From the NCBI RefSeq assembly GCF_049647105.1, contig NZ_JBARWZ010000155.1:20062-84061 (forward strand): a DNA stretch of 64,000 nt, in the 5' to 3' direction. The notes under the pieces are model-generated. The model ran no database searches and had not been told where the DNA came from. It was given only the letters and a program-made list of their open reading frames with translations. Made by a program: the position numbers and the translations under genes. This DNA is from Actinophytocola sp049647105. GTDB taxonomy: Bacteria; Actinomycetota; Actinomycetes; Mycobacteriales; Pseudonocardiaceae. Every line of letters starts with the position of its first letter. Position 1 is the first letter of the stretch. This document shows, one piece after another, positions 45,741 to 54,579 of the stretch.

Positions 45741-45892
45741 TCCGCCTCCCCGGACATTAAAAGTGCTGGTCCCGACCCAGCGACCTCTGCGGATCGCGGT
45801 TGGTTGGTGGCTGGGTGCCGTCACGTTCCCCTGAGGTCACTGTTGGTCAGGTCTGGGCTCTCGCACAAAGATCCCCGGGTCGCGGACTGCTG

Positions 45893-46636
45893 CTAGCACT
45901 TCACGTTGCGGGCGGCGGACAGGAGCGAGGGGTCCAGTTCCGGCTGCGGGGCGTCCGCCTGCAGGCCGCCCTGGGTTGGCGGGTTCTGCTTCGCGAAGTC
46001 GTTCAGTTGCTCCAGCAGGTTGCGGGCCAAGGTGCTGAGGCGCAGGTCGTCGAACGTCTCGCCGAGCGCCACGTCCACGGTCGCGTCCTTGCGGTCGTCG
46101 CGGACCAGCTCCGCGCACGGCTCGACCAGGCTGATCGTGCGTGCGGCCGCCGTGCCCTGCGGGCCGAAGCGGATCTGGGCGTGGCAGGGCATCTTCTCGC
46201 CGTACAGCACGTCGTTGGCCGGGTCGCCGACCTGGGTGAAGCCGAGCCCGCGCAGCGCCTCGGTCACCATGCGGGCCTGGCCGCGCTGTCCGCTGGCGTT
46301 CACGACCCGCACGAGCGCCGACGACGGCGCAGCGGGCTCGGTGCGGTCCAGGGCCGCGGGCTCCAGCGGTTTGCCCAGCGTGGGCGGCGGTGGTTTGCCG
46401 GGTGCCGGGGACGTTTGGGCCGGTGGCGGCGCACAGTGCTGAGCGCCGGTGACCTCGTTGTCCTCGTTCATGACCTTGAGCCACACGACCGTCGCCGCGA
46501 CCCCGAGTACCAGGATCAACACGAACGCGGGCAACGGCCGACGCTTCCGATAGCGCCGGCCCGGTACCTGCATGACGTTCCCCGCCGCCACCTTGTCCCC
46601 GCCCTCCTGGGTAAGCCGAACTTCGTAGGTCCCCAC
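45893..46636 (-). CDS. cei: Cei-type envelope integrity protein (LytR_C domain)
   Basis: The 247-residue protein has a basic cytoplasmic start, one membrane segment (about 36-54, FVLILVLGVAATVVWL), a Pro-rich linker and an extracellular LytR C-terminal domain (about 105-195, ALVRVVNASGQRGQARMVTEALRGLGF cut as VRVVNASGQRG). M. tuberculosis Rv2700 (Cei) has this layout and is needed for envelope integrity. Position next to suhB and DUF4193 supports the assignment. It starts at a GTG. Confidence 0.9.
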   Translation of the reverse strand: MGTYEVRLTQEGGDKVAAGNVMQVPGRRYRKRRPLPAFVLILVLGVAATVVWLKVMNEDNEVTGAQHCAPPPAQTSPAPGKPPPPTLGKPLEPAALDRTEPAAPSSALVRVVNASGQRGQARMVTEALRGLGFTQVGDPANDVLYGEKMPCHAQIRFGPQGTAAARTISLVEPCAELVRDDRKDATVDVALGETFDDLRLSTLARNLLEQLNDFAKQNPPTQGGLQADAPQPELDPSLLSAARNVKC

Positions 46637-47039
46637 CCCGTTGTCCGCTGCTGATCAGCCTAGGCGTTTCAGCTCCGTTCGGCGGCTTGAGGGTCACGTG
46701 TGTCGACGTATTGTGTCGAGATCGAGCCCTTTGGGGTATGCGGCCACATGTCGCGTTCATACGGACGCATACGGTCACGAAAGGTTGCCAGGGACACGGC
46801 AGGTCCCGCAAGACACACCCAAACGAGTGACCTGCTGGATCGATCCCCCGGTATGGGCTACCCTCTGCCCGCTCCAGTCGTCGAACATGTAATGCGAATC
46901 GATTCCGATGGGCTCCCATGTGGACCCTGAAACACGGCGCGACGTGCGAGACCTCCGTCACTTCACCTGGCGGGCACAAACTGGGGCGCTTGAACGTTGA
47001 CCAGCGCGCGAACACATCATGAAGTGGGGGTGCACGAAG
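46637..47039. other. 403-bp divergent region between cei and DUF4193 genes
   Basis: I find no supported gene. Two short plus-strand frames lack family features. The right end contains TTGAACGTTGACC about 45 bp before the DUF4193 start, which may include a promoter, but no -10 can be assigned with confidence. The region is less GC-rich than the genes, as expected for promoters. Confidence 0.5.
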
Positions 47040-47348
47040 ATGGCCACCGATTACGATGCGCCACGCCGCAACGAGGCCGACGATCTCGCGGAGGACTCGC
47101 TCGAGGAGCTCAAAGCACGTCGAAACGAGAACCAGTCCGGAGTCGTCGACGTTGACGAGTCGGAGACCGCGGAGAGCTTTGAGCTGCCCGGTGCCGACCT
47201 GTCCGGCCTCTCTGGCGAGGACCTGACCGTACGAGTCGTGCCGAAACAGGCCGACGAGTTCACCTGCTCCAAGTGCTTCCTGGTGCATCACCGCAGCAGG
47301 CTCGCCGAGGAGATGAACGGTCAGCCGATCTGCCGCGACTGCGCCTGA
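47040..47348 (+). CDS. DUF4193 protein
   Basis: The 102-residue protein has the family start MATDYDAPRRNEADDLAEDSLEEL (read here in parts), an acidic middle and a C-terminal zinc ribbon: FTCSKCFLVHHRSRLA and then ICRDCA. It is conserved across actinobacteria (Rv2699c) and is often essential; the function is unknown. I start at ATG 47040 because it gives the family N-terminus and has GGGGG upstream. A good terminator follows at 47396. Confidence 0.93.
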   Translation: MATDYDAPRRNEADDLAEDSLEELKARRNENQSGVVDVDESETAESFELPGADLSGLSGEDLTVRVVPKQADEFTCSKCFLVHHRSRLAEEMNGQPICRDCA

Positions 47349-47395
47349 ACGCGGTACGGCGGGGGACAACCGAACAGACAAATCGAACAACGGGG

Positions 47396-47429
47396 AAGGG
47401 CCTGTCACCGAGTAGGGTGACGGGCCTTT
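47396..47429. terminator. Terminator between DUF4193 and DUF3093 genes
   Basis: AAGGGCCTGTCACC pairs with GGTGACGGGCCTTT across a short GAGTAG loop, followed by T-rich TTTA. It overlaps the convergent DUF3093 stop codon and can serve both genes. Confidence 0.8.
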
Positions 47430-47907
47430 ACCCGCGCAACAAAGTCGCCACCTTCTCGGGGTGGCGCGTGGAGAACACCCAGTAGGGCGTGGGGTCGGCC
47501 GGGTCGGTGACCCGTACCCGGACCACTGGCCGCACCCAGCCTCGGTGCAGTACGAACGCGCGCGGATCGAGGTGGGGGCCGAGGACCTTGCGCTTGTCCT
47601 TCGCGTCGAACGTCTCGACCTCGCCGACGAACTCGAGCGGCAGGTGGGCGTCGCCGACGTACAGCTCACCGTCCTGGACCCGGACCGGCGCGCGGCCCGC
47701 CCGCCAGATCAGCAGCGCGGTGAGCGGCAGCAGCAGTACGTAGGGCAGCCACGAGCGCAGGCCCGGGTAGCCGAGGTGCACGGTGGCCGCCATCAGTCCG
47801 GCGGCGGCCATCGGCAGCAGCCACGAGTACCAGGTGACGTAGAGCCGCTCGGTGTGCAGCGGCGTGGTCGGGGCTTTCTCGGCCGCACCGCGTGGTGAGT
47901 CGGTCAC
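47428..47907 (-). CDS. DUF3093 membrane protein
   Basis: From GTG 47907 the product is 159 residues. LHTERLYVTWYSWLLPM opens two membrane hairpins (about 26-48 and 53-70). The remaining 90 residues form a PH-like domain with LEFVGEVETFDAK and the C-terminal YWVFSTRHPEKVATLLRG, typical of DUF3093 (Rv2698). The function is unknown. It diverges from dut with only 24 bp between starts, so the two share a regulatory region, as in mycobacteria. Confidence 0.92.
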   Translation of the reverse strand: MTDSPRGAAEKAPTTPLHTERLYVTWYSWLLPMAAAGLMAATVHLGYPGLRSWLPYVLLLPLTALLIWRAGRAPVRVQDGELYVGDAHLPLEFVGEVETFDAKDKRKVLGPHLDPRAFVLHRGWVRPVVRVRVTDPADPTPYWVFSTRHPEKVATLLRG

Positions 47908-47931
47908 CAGTCCAGAGTAGTCTCGCCGCTC

Positions 47932-48387
47932 GTGCCCAGCGTGGAGGTCCTGCTCACCCGTCTCGATCCGGGTGTTCCCGTGCCGTCGTACGCGAATCCG
48001 GGCGATGCGGGCGCCGACCTGGTGACGACCGGGGACGTGAGGATCGCGCCCGGCGAGCGCGTGACCGTCGGCACCGGCGTCGCGATCGCGCTGCCGGCGG
48101 GATTCGCCGCTTTCGTGCACCCCCGTTCCGGGCTGGCTGCCCGTGTCGGGTTGAGCGTGGTGAACACACCGGGCACGATCGACTCCGGCTACCGGGGCGA
48201 GATCAGGATCTGCCTGATCAACCACGACCCGCGGGAGCCGGTCGAGCTGCGCAGGGGGGACCGGATCGCTCAGCTGGTGGTACAGCGCGTCGAGCACGCG
48301 GTGTTCCGTGAGGTGGCCGATCTCGGTGACTCCGAGCGTGGTGTCGGCGGCTATGGATCGACCGGCGGACATGCGGTGCTGACCTGA
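47932..48387 (+). CDS. dut: dUTP diphosphatase
   Basis: The 151-residue trimeric dUTPase has all five motifs: PGDAGADL (1), PRSGLAARVGL (2), NTPGTIDSGYRGEI (3), GDRIAQLVV (4) and RGVGGYGSTG (5). The catalytic Asp is in TIDSGYRG. It splits dUTP to dUMP and pyrophosphate, keeping uracil out of DNA and feeding dTMP synthesis. The start is a GTG. DUF3710 follows 103 bp later. Confidence 0.95.
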   Translation: MPSVEVLLTRLDPGVPVPSYANPGDAGADLVTTGDVRIAPGERVTVGTGVAIALPAGFAAFVHPRSGLAARVGLSVVNTPGTIDSGYRGEIRICLINHDPREPVELRRGDRIAQLVVQRVEHAVFREVADLGDSERGVGGYGSTGGHAVLT

Positions 48388-48490
48388 GCGGGCCGCCGGC
48401 GTCCTGACCGACCGAGCAGCGGAGGCGCCGGGTACCGGCCGCGAACGCCGGGCGGAGCGAGGCAACCAACACGGTGGAGGGCTGAAAGCG

Positions 48491-49147
48491 GTGGGACTGT
48501 TCGGACGACGTCGGCGCCACGACGAGGACGTCGACGCCGACTACGAGGCCGAGTACGACGAGCAGGACGGGGACGACGACCTCGAGCCCGAGTTCGAGGG
48601 CGACCTGTTCGAGTACGCGGGGCCGCACGACGAGGCCGATGCTCCCGACGACGGCCTGACCCGCCTCGACCTCGGTTCTGTCCGCCTCCCGGTTCCTGAC
48701 GGCGCGCAGCTGCAGGTGGAGATGGATCAGAACAAGGCGGTGCGTGCGGTGCACGTGGTCACGCCGTTCGGGCAGCTGACCGTGAACGCCTACGCGGCCC
48801 CCAGGTCGGGTGGCCTGTGGCGCGAGGTGTGCGGGGAGCTGGCCGAGCAGCTGCGCGGTGACGGCGCGAAGGTCCGCAGCTCGGCCGGTGAGTGGGGGCA
48901 GGAGCTGGTGGCCGCGCTCGGTGAGGTGTCGCTGCGGTTCATCGGCGTCGACGGCTCCCGGTGGATGCTGCGCGGTGTGGTCGCCGGTCCGCCGGACATG
49001 GCGGAGCAGAGCACGCACGCGCTGTACGACCTGGTGCGCGGCACGGTCGTGGTGCGCGGCACGCAGCCGATGCCGGTGCGCACGCCGCTGCCGATCGACC
49101 TGCCGCCCTCGATCGCCCAGCACATCCAGGCCCAGCAGGAGGGCTAG
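48491..49147 (+). CDS. DUF3710 protein
   Basis: The 218-residue protein begins MGLFGRRRRHD, then an acidic stretch of about 45 residues. The DUF3710 domain follows, with RLDLGSVRLPVPDGAQLQVE (cut as LDLGSVRLPVPDG), WREVCGELAEQLR and FIGVDGSRWMLRGVVAG. Actinobacterial, Rv2696c-like, function unknown; cytoplasmic. The start is a GTG with GGAGG 11 bp before. The stop overlaps the convergent hydrolase by 4 bp. Confidence 0.92.
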   Translation: MGLFGRRRRHDEDVDADYEAEYDEQDGDDDLEPEFEGDLFEYAGPHDEADAPDDGLTRLDLGSVRLPVPDGAQLQVEMDQNKAVRAVHVVTPFGQLTVNAYAAPRSGGLWREVCGELAEQLRGDGAKVRSSAGEWGQELVAALGEVSLRFIGVDGSRWMLRGVVAGPPDMAEQSTHALYDLVRGTVVVRGTQPMPVRTPLPIDLPPSIAQHIQAQQEG

Positions 49148-49860
49148 GACCCTCCTGCCCGCAGCCAGGCGAGCACGGCCGCCCGGCCGAGTGCCTCCGG
49201 GTCGACGCCCACGATGTCGAGCCGGGTCGTGCACATGGTCGCCCTTGGCAGGGCCGTCAGCCACTCCTCCGCGACCGACTCGGGGTGGATGGGGTCGTCG
49301 GTGCAGGCCGCGATGCCTGCCGGGATGTCCAGCCGCGACAGGTCAGCCCGCGTCGGCGCGGGCCGGCCCGCCGCGGCGGACAGGGAGTCGGCGAGGCCGT
49401 CGCCGTAGCCGCGCCACGATCGGGTCAGCTCGTGCGCCAGCCACGGCGGCACGCCGTCGGTGGCCACCGCGAGCGCGCCTTCCACGCCGAGGGACCGCAC
49501 CAGGTCCGCCGACGCCCGCGCGGACACGGCGCCCGGTGCGTCTCCCGGGGTGCCGTGCCAGCCGGGCAGGGCGAGCACAAGCCCGGCACACCGGTTCGGG
49601 TGGGCCAGTGCCCACTCGGCGGCCAGATGGGCGCCGAACGACACGCCGCCCGCGATGACGGGGCGGTCCGCGGCGGCCTCGTCGAGGGCGTCGAAACAGG
49701 CCTGGGCCAGCATTGGCCCTGGCACCGGCCTCGGTGTGACCGCGCGGACGCACACCGCGGCGAGTGGCACCTCGAACACGGCCCGGACGAAGTGCTCGTC
49801 CGACCCGGTCCCCGGCAGGAGCACAGCGAGCTCGGCAGATCCCGGTTCCGCGACATTCAC
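49144..49860 (-). CDS. Alpha/beta hydrolase fold protein
   Basis: The 238-residue protein has LLPGTGSDEHFV (oxyanion region) and the nucleophile elbow GGVSFGAH, with serine as nucleophile. The acid lies in TDDPIHP and the expected catalytic His is that of DPIHPES, a compressed C-terminus for the fold. Rv2695 occupies the same place in mycobacteria. The substrate is unknown. It starts at a GTG and diverges from the OB-fold gene. The short length (238) suggests a thioesterase- or carboxylesterase-like enzyme without a lid. Confidence 0.8.
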   Translation of the reverse strand: MNVAEPGSAELAVLLPGTGSDEHFVRAVFEVPLAAVCVRAVTPRPVPGPMLAQACFDALDEAAADRPVIAGGVSFGAHLAAEWALAHPNRCAGLVLALPGWHGTPGDAPGAVSARASADLVRSLGVEGALAVATDGVPPWLAHELTRSWRGYGDGLADSLSAAAGRPAPTRADLSRLDIPAGIAACTDDPIHPESVAEEWLTALPRATMCTTRLDIVGVDPEALGRAAVLAWLRAGGS

Positions 49861-49956
49861 GTGGCAGATCCTCCACCAGGCCCCCGATCCGGTGGTTACG
49901 CTGGTTATGTCCGGGCCGGAGTCGGGGCCGGCCCCTGCAACAACGGGAGCGTCAAC

Positions 49957-50331
49957 ATGGGCACCGAGAAGGGCCCCTTTCGCCGCTTGGTCAAACGGCT
50001 GACGAGCGACGTCGAGGAGCTCGATGCCGACGATCTCTCGGAAAACGCCGAGGCGGTCGGGGCACGCAAGGCCAGCGACTGCCGGTCGGGTGAGCAGGTC
50101 ACGGTGTGCGGCCGGGTACGCAGCGTCGAGCTGAGCCCGCGAGACGCGGTGGCGACCCTCGAGGCGGAGCTGTTCGACGGGACCGAGGGCGTGACACTAG
50201 TCTGGCTTGGCCGGCGCCGGATCCCGGGCATCGAACCAGGCCGGACCATCAAGGCACAGGGCCGCATCGCCATGCGGGACGGCCACAAGGTGCTCTACAA
50301 CCCCTACTACGAGTTGCAGACGACTACATGA
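49957..50331 (+). CDS. OB-fold nucleic-acid-binding protein
   Basis: From ATG 49957 (GGGAG upstream) the product is 124 residues. Residues about 35-118 form an OB-fold: VTVCGRVRSVEL, LEAELFDGTEGVTLVWLGRRRIPGI (cut here to LEAELFDG) and IKAQGRIAMRDG. Homologous to Rv2694c. It probably binds single-stranded nucleic acid, although its partner is unknown. The TGA stop overlaps the ATG of the DUF3159 gene (ATGA), so the two are translationally coupled. Confidence 0.9.
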   Translation: MGTEKGPFRRLVKRLTSDVEELDADDLSENAEAVGARKASDCRSGEQVTVCGRVRSVELSPRDAVATLEAELFDGTEGVTLVWLGRRRIPGIEPGRTIKAQGRIAMRDGHKVLYNPYYELQTTT

Positions 50332-51065
50332 CAGAACCCGGCAAGACCACGGCCCCCGCTTCCGACTCCGCCGACGAGGCCGCCGAGGAGAAGGAACAGA
50401 CACTCCTCGAGCAGATGGGCGGGGTCAGCGGCCTGATCTACTCGTCGGTCCCCGTGCTCGTCTTCGTGCTGCTCAACTCGTTGTTCGGGTTGACGGTGGC
50501 GATCTGGGGCTCCCTCGGTTCCGCCGCGCTCATCACGGTGGCCCGCGTGGTGCGCAAGGAGCCGCTGCAGCCCGCGATCTCCGGCTTCTTCGGGGTCGGC
50601 ATCGCCGCGTTCATCGCCTACCGCACCGGCTCAGCCAAGGGGTTCTTCCTGTTCGGCATCTGGGCGAGCCTGGTGTACGGCAGCGTGTTCCTCGCGTCGA
50701 TGCTCGTGCGGTACCCGCTCGTCGGCGTGATCTGGTCGTTCCTCAACGGGCACGGCATGGCGTGGCGGTCGGACCGCAAGGCCGTGTTCGCGTACAACAT
50801 GGCGACCCTGACGTGGGTGCTGGTTTTCGCCGCCCGGTTCATCGTGCAGCGCTGGTTGTACAACGAGGACCAGACCGGCTGGCTGGCGTTCGCCCGCCTC
50901 GCGATGGGCTACCCGCTCACCGCGATCGCGCTCGTGGTCACGGTGTGGGCCGTGACCCGCGCCGGGCACCGGGTGAAGAAGATCGAGGCGGACACGGAGA
51001 CCGAGGAGCGCGAGATCGAGGAGCGCCTGCGCGCCAGGTACGCCAGCCCGCCTCCCGCCGACTAA
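50328..51065 (+). CDS. DUF3159 integral membrane protein
   Basis: The 245-residue protein has a short acidic cytoplasmic start, LLEQMGGVSGLIYSSVPVL at the first membrane segment, five further segments and a charged C-terminal helix. WSFLNGHGMAWR between segments four and five is a family mark. It is actinobacteria-specific with unknown function, although always near TrkA genes and the OB-fold gene (Rv2693c). Its stop codon is part of the base of the terminator at 51065-51136. Confidence 0.92.
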   Translation: MTEPGKTTAPASDSADEAAEEKEQTLLEQMGGVSGLIYSSVPVLVFVLLNSLFGLTVAIWGSLGSAALITVARVVRKEPLQPAISGFFGVGIAAFIAYRTGSAKGFFLFGIWASLVYGSVFLASMLVRYPLVGVIWSFLNGHGMAWRSDRKAVFAYNMATLTWVLVFAARFIVQRWLYNEDQTGWLAFARLAMGYPLTAIALVVTVWAVTRAGHRVKKIEADTETEEREIEERLRARYASPPPAD

Positions 51066-51136
51066 GAGGGCGCGCGAATAGGGCATGGCGGCGCCCGCCG
51101 CGCCGGGCATCCACCGACCCTGTTCGCGCGCCCTCT
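51065..51136. terminator. Large bidirectional hairpin between DUF3159 and TrkA genes
   Basis: AGAGGGCGCGCGAA (51065-51078) pairs perfectly over 14 bp with TTCGCGCGCCCTCT (51123-51136) and continues past one mismatch with AGGG/CCCT. The loop is GC-rich with its own small stem. The stop codons of both convergent genes lie at the hairpin base. Confidence 0.85.
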
Positions 51137-51791
51137 AATAACCCAGGGCCCTGCGGATCTCGTCCTCCACGTTCGCCGACGCCACGAACAGCAGCTCGTC
51201 GCCGGGCTCCAGGGGGTCGTCGGGCTGCGGGACGATCACGCGGCCGCCACGCAGGATGACCACCAGCGCCGCGTCACGGGGCAGCTTCACGTCCCGCACC
51301 GGGCGACCGGCGAGCGGGGTGTCCTCCGGCAGGGTCAGCTCGACCAGGTTGGCCTGGCCCTGCCGCAGCGTCAGCAGCTGCACGAGGTCGCCGACGGACA
51401 CGGCCTCCTCGACCATCGCCGCCAGCATGCGCGGCGTCGACACCGCCACGTCCACACCCCACGCCTCGGTGAACAGCCACTCGTTCGCCGGGTCGTTCAC
51501 CCGCGCGACCACGCGCCGCACCGCGAACACGGTCTTCGCGAGCAGCGACACGACCAGGTTGACCTTGTCGTCACCGGTGGCGGCGATGACCACGTCGCAC
51601 AGCTGCAGGCCCGCGTCCTCCAGCGACGACAGCTCGCACGCGTCGGCGAGCACCCACTCGGCCTGCTCGACGGTGTGCGGCTCGTACTGGACCTCGAGCC
51701 GCTCGATGAGCATCACCTGGTGGTCACCGGCCACCAGCTCCGCGGCGATGGACCGGCCGACCGCCCCCGCACCTGCGATCGCGACGCGCAT
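51135..51791 (-). CDS. TrkA-type potassium channel/uptake regulator (second)
   Basis: The 218-residue protein has an RCK_N NAD-binding domain (VAIAGAGAVGRSIAAEL; about 1-120, acidic E after the second strand) and an RCK_C domain (about 140-218, LVELTLPEDTPLAGRPV). It corresponds to CeoC (Rv2692). Such proteins gate K+ transporters in response to NAD(H) or c-di-AMP. Its start codon shares one base with the stop of the first TrkA gene. Both proteins probably form a heteromer serving the adjacent APC permease or a remote Trk channel. Confidence 0.92.
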   Translation of the reverse strand: MRVAIAGAGAVGRSIAAELVAGDHQVMLIERLEVQYEPHTVEQAEWVLADACELSSLEDAGLQLCDVVIAATGDDKVNLVVSLLAKTVFAVRRVVARVNDPANEWLFTEAWGVDVAVSTPRMLAAMVEEAVSVGDLVQLLTLRQGQANLVELTLPEDTPLAGRPVRDVKLPRDAALVVILRGGRVIVPQPDDPLEPGDELLFVASANVEDEIRRALGY

Positions 51792-52456
51792 TACGACGCC
51801 TCCTCGGGCGGCTGTGCCGCGGCGTTCGTGACGTCGCTGACCGTGCCGGACAGCGCCGCGACGTAGACCTGGTCGTCGTGCTGCACGACGGACTTCGGGG
51901 CGGGCAGCACACCGGTGCCGAACCGCATGATGAACGACACCCGCGCGCCGGTGGCCGCTTCCAGCTCGGCGACCGTGTGGCCGACCCAGCCAACGTGGAT
52001 CGGCAGGTGCACGATCGCGACCTTGCCGGTCGGGTCGCGCCACGCCGACGCCACGCCGTCCGGTAGCAGCGTCCTCATCAGCCGGTCGGTCGTCCACGGC
52101 ACGGTCGCGACCGTCGGGATGCCGAGCCGCTCGTACACCTCGGCGCGCTTGGCGTCGTAGATGCGGGCGACCACGTGCTCGACACCGAAGGTCTCCCGTG
52201 CGACCCGCGCGGAGATGATGTTCGAATTGTCACCGCTGGACACCGCGGCGAACGCCCCGGCCCGCTCGATTCCGGCCTCCACCAGCACTCGCCGGTCGAA
52301 ACCACCGCCGACGACCTGCTGGCCGTGGAAGTCGATGCTGAGCCTGCGGAACGCGTGCGCGTCCTTGTCGATCACGGCGGCCGTGTGGCCGAGCCGTTCG
52401 ACCGCGGCGGCGAGCGACGAGCCGACGCGCCCGCAGCCCATGATCACCACGTGCAC
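51791..52456 (-). CDS. TrkA-type potassium channel/uptake regulator (first)
   Basis: The 221-residue protein has VVIMGCGRVGSSLAAAVERLGH, read as the GxGxxG Rossmann loop, with Asp after the second strand (VIDKD). It has an RCK_C part at about 130-215 (FIMRFGTGVLP). CeoB (Rv2691)-like. The start is a GTG. It diverges from the APC permease across 104 bp, so a shared regulatory region is possible. Together with the second TrkA gene it forms a two-gene operon with one-base overlap. Confidence 0.92.
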   Translation of the reverse strand: MHVVIMGCGRVGSSLAAAVERLGHTAAVIDKDAHAFRRLSIDFHGQQVVGGGFDRRVLVEAGIERAGAFAAVSSGDNSNIISARVARETFGVEHVVARIYDAKRAEVYERLGIPTVATVPWTTDRLMRTLLPDGVASAWRDPTGKVAIVHLPIHVGWVGHTVAELEAATGARVSFIMRFGTGVLPAPKSVVQHDDQVYVAALSGTVSDVTNAAAQPPEEAS

Positions 52457-52560
52457 GAGCCGGCCTCCTCCATGTCAGCGGCGAAATCCTCGGATGTGTC
52501 AGCAAGAACCTACCGGTGGCTGCTCCATCCCGATGACGGGACCGCTTACGCTGTCGACCT

Positions 52561-54579
52561 GTGCCCAAGCTCGCGTCCGTGCTGAAGAGGTTGGTGGTCG
52601 GACGTCCGTTCCGAACCGACCGCCTCGCACACACGCTCCTGCCGAAACGCATCGCGCTGCCGGTGTTCGCGTCCGACGCGATGTCCAGCGTGGCGTACGC
52701 GCCGGAGGAAATCCTGATCACGCTGTCGGTCGCCGGGGTCTCGGCATACATGTACAGCCCGTGGATAGCGCTGGTGGTCGTCGCGCTGATGGCCGCGGTC
52801 GTCGCGTCCTACCGCCAGAACGTGCACGCGTACCCCTCCGGTGGTGGTGACTACGAGGTCGCGACGGTCAACCACGGACAGAGATGGGGACTGGTGGTGG
52901 CGAGCGCCCTGCTCGTCGACTACGTGCTGACCGTGTCGGTGTCGATCTCGTCGGCGGCCGCCAACATCGGGTCGGTGGTGCCGTTCGTCGCGACGCACAA
53001 GGTGGAGTTCGCGGTCGGCGCGATCGTCATCCTCACCGCGCTCAACCTGCGCGGCATCCGCGAGTCCGGCTCGGTGTTCGCGGTGCCGACCTACGCGTTC
53101 GTGCTCGGCATCTTCGTGATGATCGTCTGGGGCGCCAGCAGGGTGTTCCTGCTCGGCGACGACATCCCGGCGGAGAGCGCGGACTTCGAGCTGCTGGAGG
53201 AGGGCGACCACCTCACCGGCTTCGCGCTGGTGTTCCTGGTGCTGCGGGCGTTCTCGTCCGGCAGTGCGGCGCTGACCGGGGTCGAGGCCATCAGCAACGG
53301 CGTACCCGCGTTCCGCAAGCCCAAGTCGAAGAACGCGGCGACCACGCTGCTCATGATGGGCATCCTCGCGATCATCATGTTCCTCGGCCTGATCCTGCTG
53401 GCCACCGTGACCAGGGCGAAGATAGCGGGGGACCCCGCCCAGCAGCTGGTGAACGCGCCCGAGGGCTACGAGCAGAAGACCCTGGTCGCGCAGCTCGCGA
53501 ACGCCGTGTTCGGCGGTTTCGACCCGGCCATCTGGTACGTCGTCTTCTTCACCGGCCTGATCCTCGTGCTGGCCGCGAACACCGCGTTCAACGGGTTCCC
53601 GGTGCTCGGCTCGATCCTCGCGCAGGACCGGTACCTGCCACGCCAGCTGCACACGCGTGGTGACCGGCTCGCGTTCTCCAACGGCATCGTCGGCCTCGCC
53701 GCGTTCGCGATCGTGCTCGTGGTGGCGTTCGACGCCGAGGTGACGAGGCTGATCCAGCTCTACATCGTGGGTGTGTTCGTGGCGTTCGTGCTGAGTCAGA
53801 GCGGCATGATCCGGCACTGGAACAGACTCCTGCGTACCGAGGAGGACGAGGCCGCGCGCAAACGCATGCGCAGGTCGCAGACCATCAACGGGATCGGCCT
53901 CGCCATGACCGCCACCGTGCTGGTGATCGTGCTGATCACGAAGTTCACGCACGGCGCGTGGATCGCGATCGCCGCGATGGCCGCCATGTACCTGATGATG
54001 ACCGCGATCCGCCGCCACTACGACCGGGTCGCCGCCGAGCTGCGCGAGGCCGAGCTGAACCGCGACGCGACCGTGCTCCCGTCCCGCAACCACGCGATCG
54101 TGCTGGTGTCGAAGCTGCACCTGCCGACCCGCCGCGCCATCGCGTACGCCCGCGCGACCCGCCCGGACGTGCTGGAGGCGGTGACGGTCAACGTCGACGA
54201 GACCGACACCCGCGCGCTGGTGGCGCAGTGGGAGCAGGAGGACTTCTCCGTGCCGCTGAAGGTGATCGAGTCGCCGTACCGCGAGATCACGAAGCCGGTG
54301 ATGGAGTACGTGAAGCGGGTGCGGACCGCCAACCCGAGGGACGTGGTGTCGGTGTACATCCCGGAGTACGTGGTCGGGCGGTGGTGGGAGCAGTTCCTGC
54401 ACAACCAGAGCGCGCTGCGGCTCAAGGGGCGGCTGCTGTTCGTGCCGGGCGTGATGGTGACGAGCGTGCCGTGGCAGCTGGCGTCGTCCGAGCGGTTGAA
54501 GCACCGCTACCGCGACCGCCAGGAGCTGGCGCCGGGTGCCGTGCGACGTGGACTCTCCGAGAAGAAGGATCGCCAGTGA
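52561..54579 (+). CDS. APC family permease, KimA-like
   Basis: The 672-residue protein has twelve membrane segments starting with FASDAMSSVAYAPEEIL, the unwound first segment of APC transporters. After about residue 490 comes a 180-residue cytoplasmic domain (AIVLVSKLHLPTRRAIAYA, in parts; VVGRWWEQFLHNQSALRLK). That size and tail match the KimA/YdaO potassium importers of Firmicutes, and the same gene type (Rv2690c) is next to ceoB/ceoC. A K+ importer regulated by the TrkA pair is a reasonable reading; an amino-acid substrate is not excluded. The TGA overlaps the next GTG. Confidence 0.88.
   Translation: MPKLASVLKRLVVGRPFRTDRLAHTLLPKRIALPVFASDAMSSVAYAPEEILITLSVAGVSAYMYSPWIALVVVALMAAVVASYRQNVHAYPSGGGDYEVATVNHGQRWGLVVASALLVDYVLTVSVSISSAAANIGSVVPFVATHKVEFAVGAIVILTALNLRGIRESGSVFAVPTYAFVLGIFVMIVWGASRVFLLGDDIPAESADFELLEEGDHLTGFALVFLVLRAFSSGSAALTGVEAISNGVPAFRKPKSKNAATTLLMMGILAIIMFLGLILLATVTRAKIAGDPAQQLVNAPEGYEQKTLVAQLANAVFGGFDPAIWYVVFFTGLILVLAANTAFNGFPVLGSILAQDRYLPRQLHTRGDRLAFSNGIVGLAAFAIVLVVAFDAEVTRLIQLYIVGVFVAFVLSQSGMIRHWNRLLRTEEDEAARKRMRRSQTINGIGLAMTATVLVIVLITKFTHGAWIAIAAMAAMYLMMTAIRRHYDRVAAELREAELNRDATVLPSRNHAIVLVSKLHLPTRRAIAYARATRPDVLEAVTVNVDETDTRALVAQWEQEDFSVPLKVIESPYREITKPVMEYVKRVRTANPRDVVSVYIPEYVVGRWWEQFLHNQSALRLKGRLLFVPGVMVTSVPWQLASSERLKHRYRDRQELAPGAVRRGLSEKKDRQ

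Noticed and set aside
46700..46930. 76-codon frame in the cei-DUF4193 gap
   Set aside because: No family resemblance or ribosome site; the gap is the divergent promoter region.
52457..52560. c-di-AMP (ydaO-type) riboswitch before the KimA-like gene
   Set aside because: Only 104 bp separate the divergent starts and I see none of the conserved riboswitch blocks.
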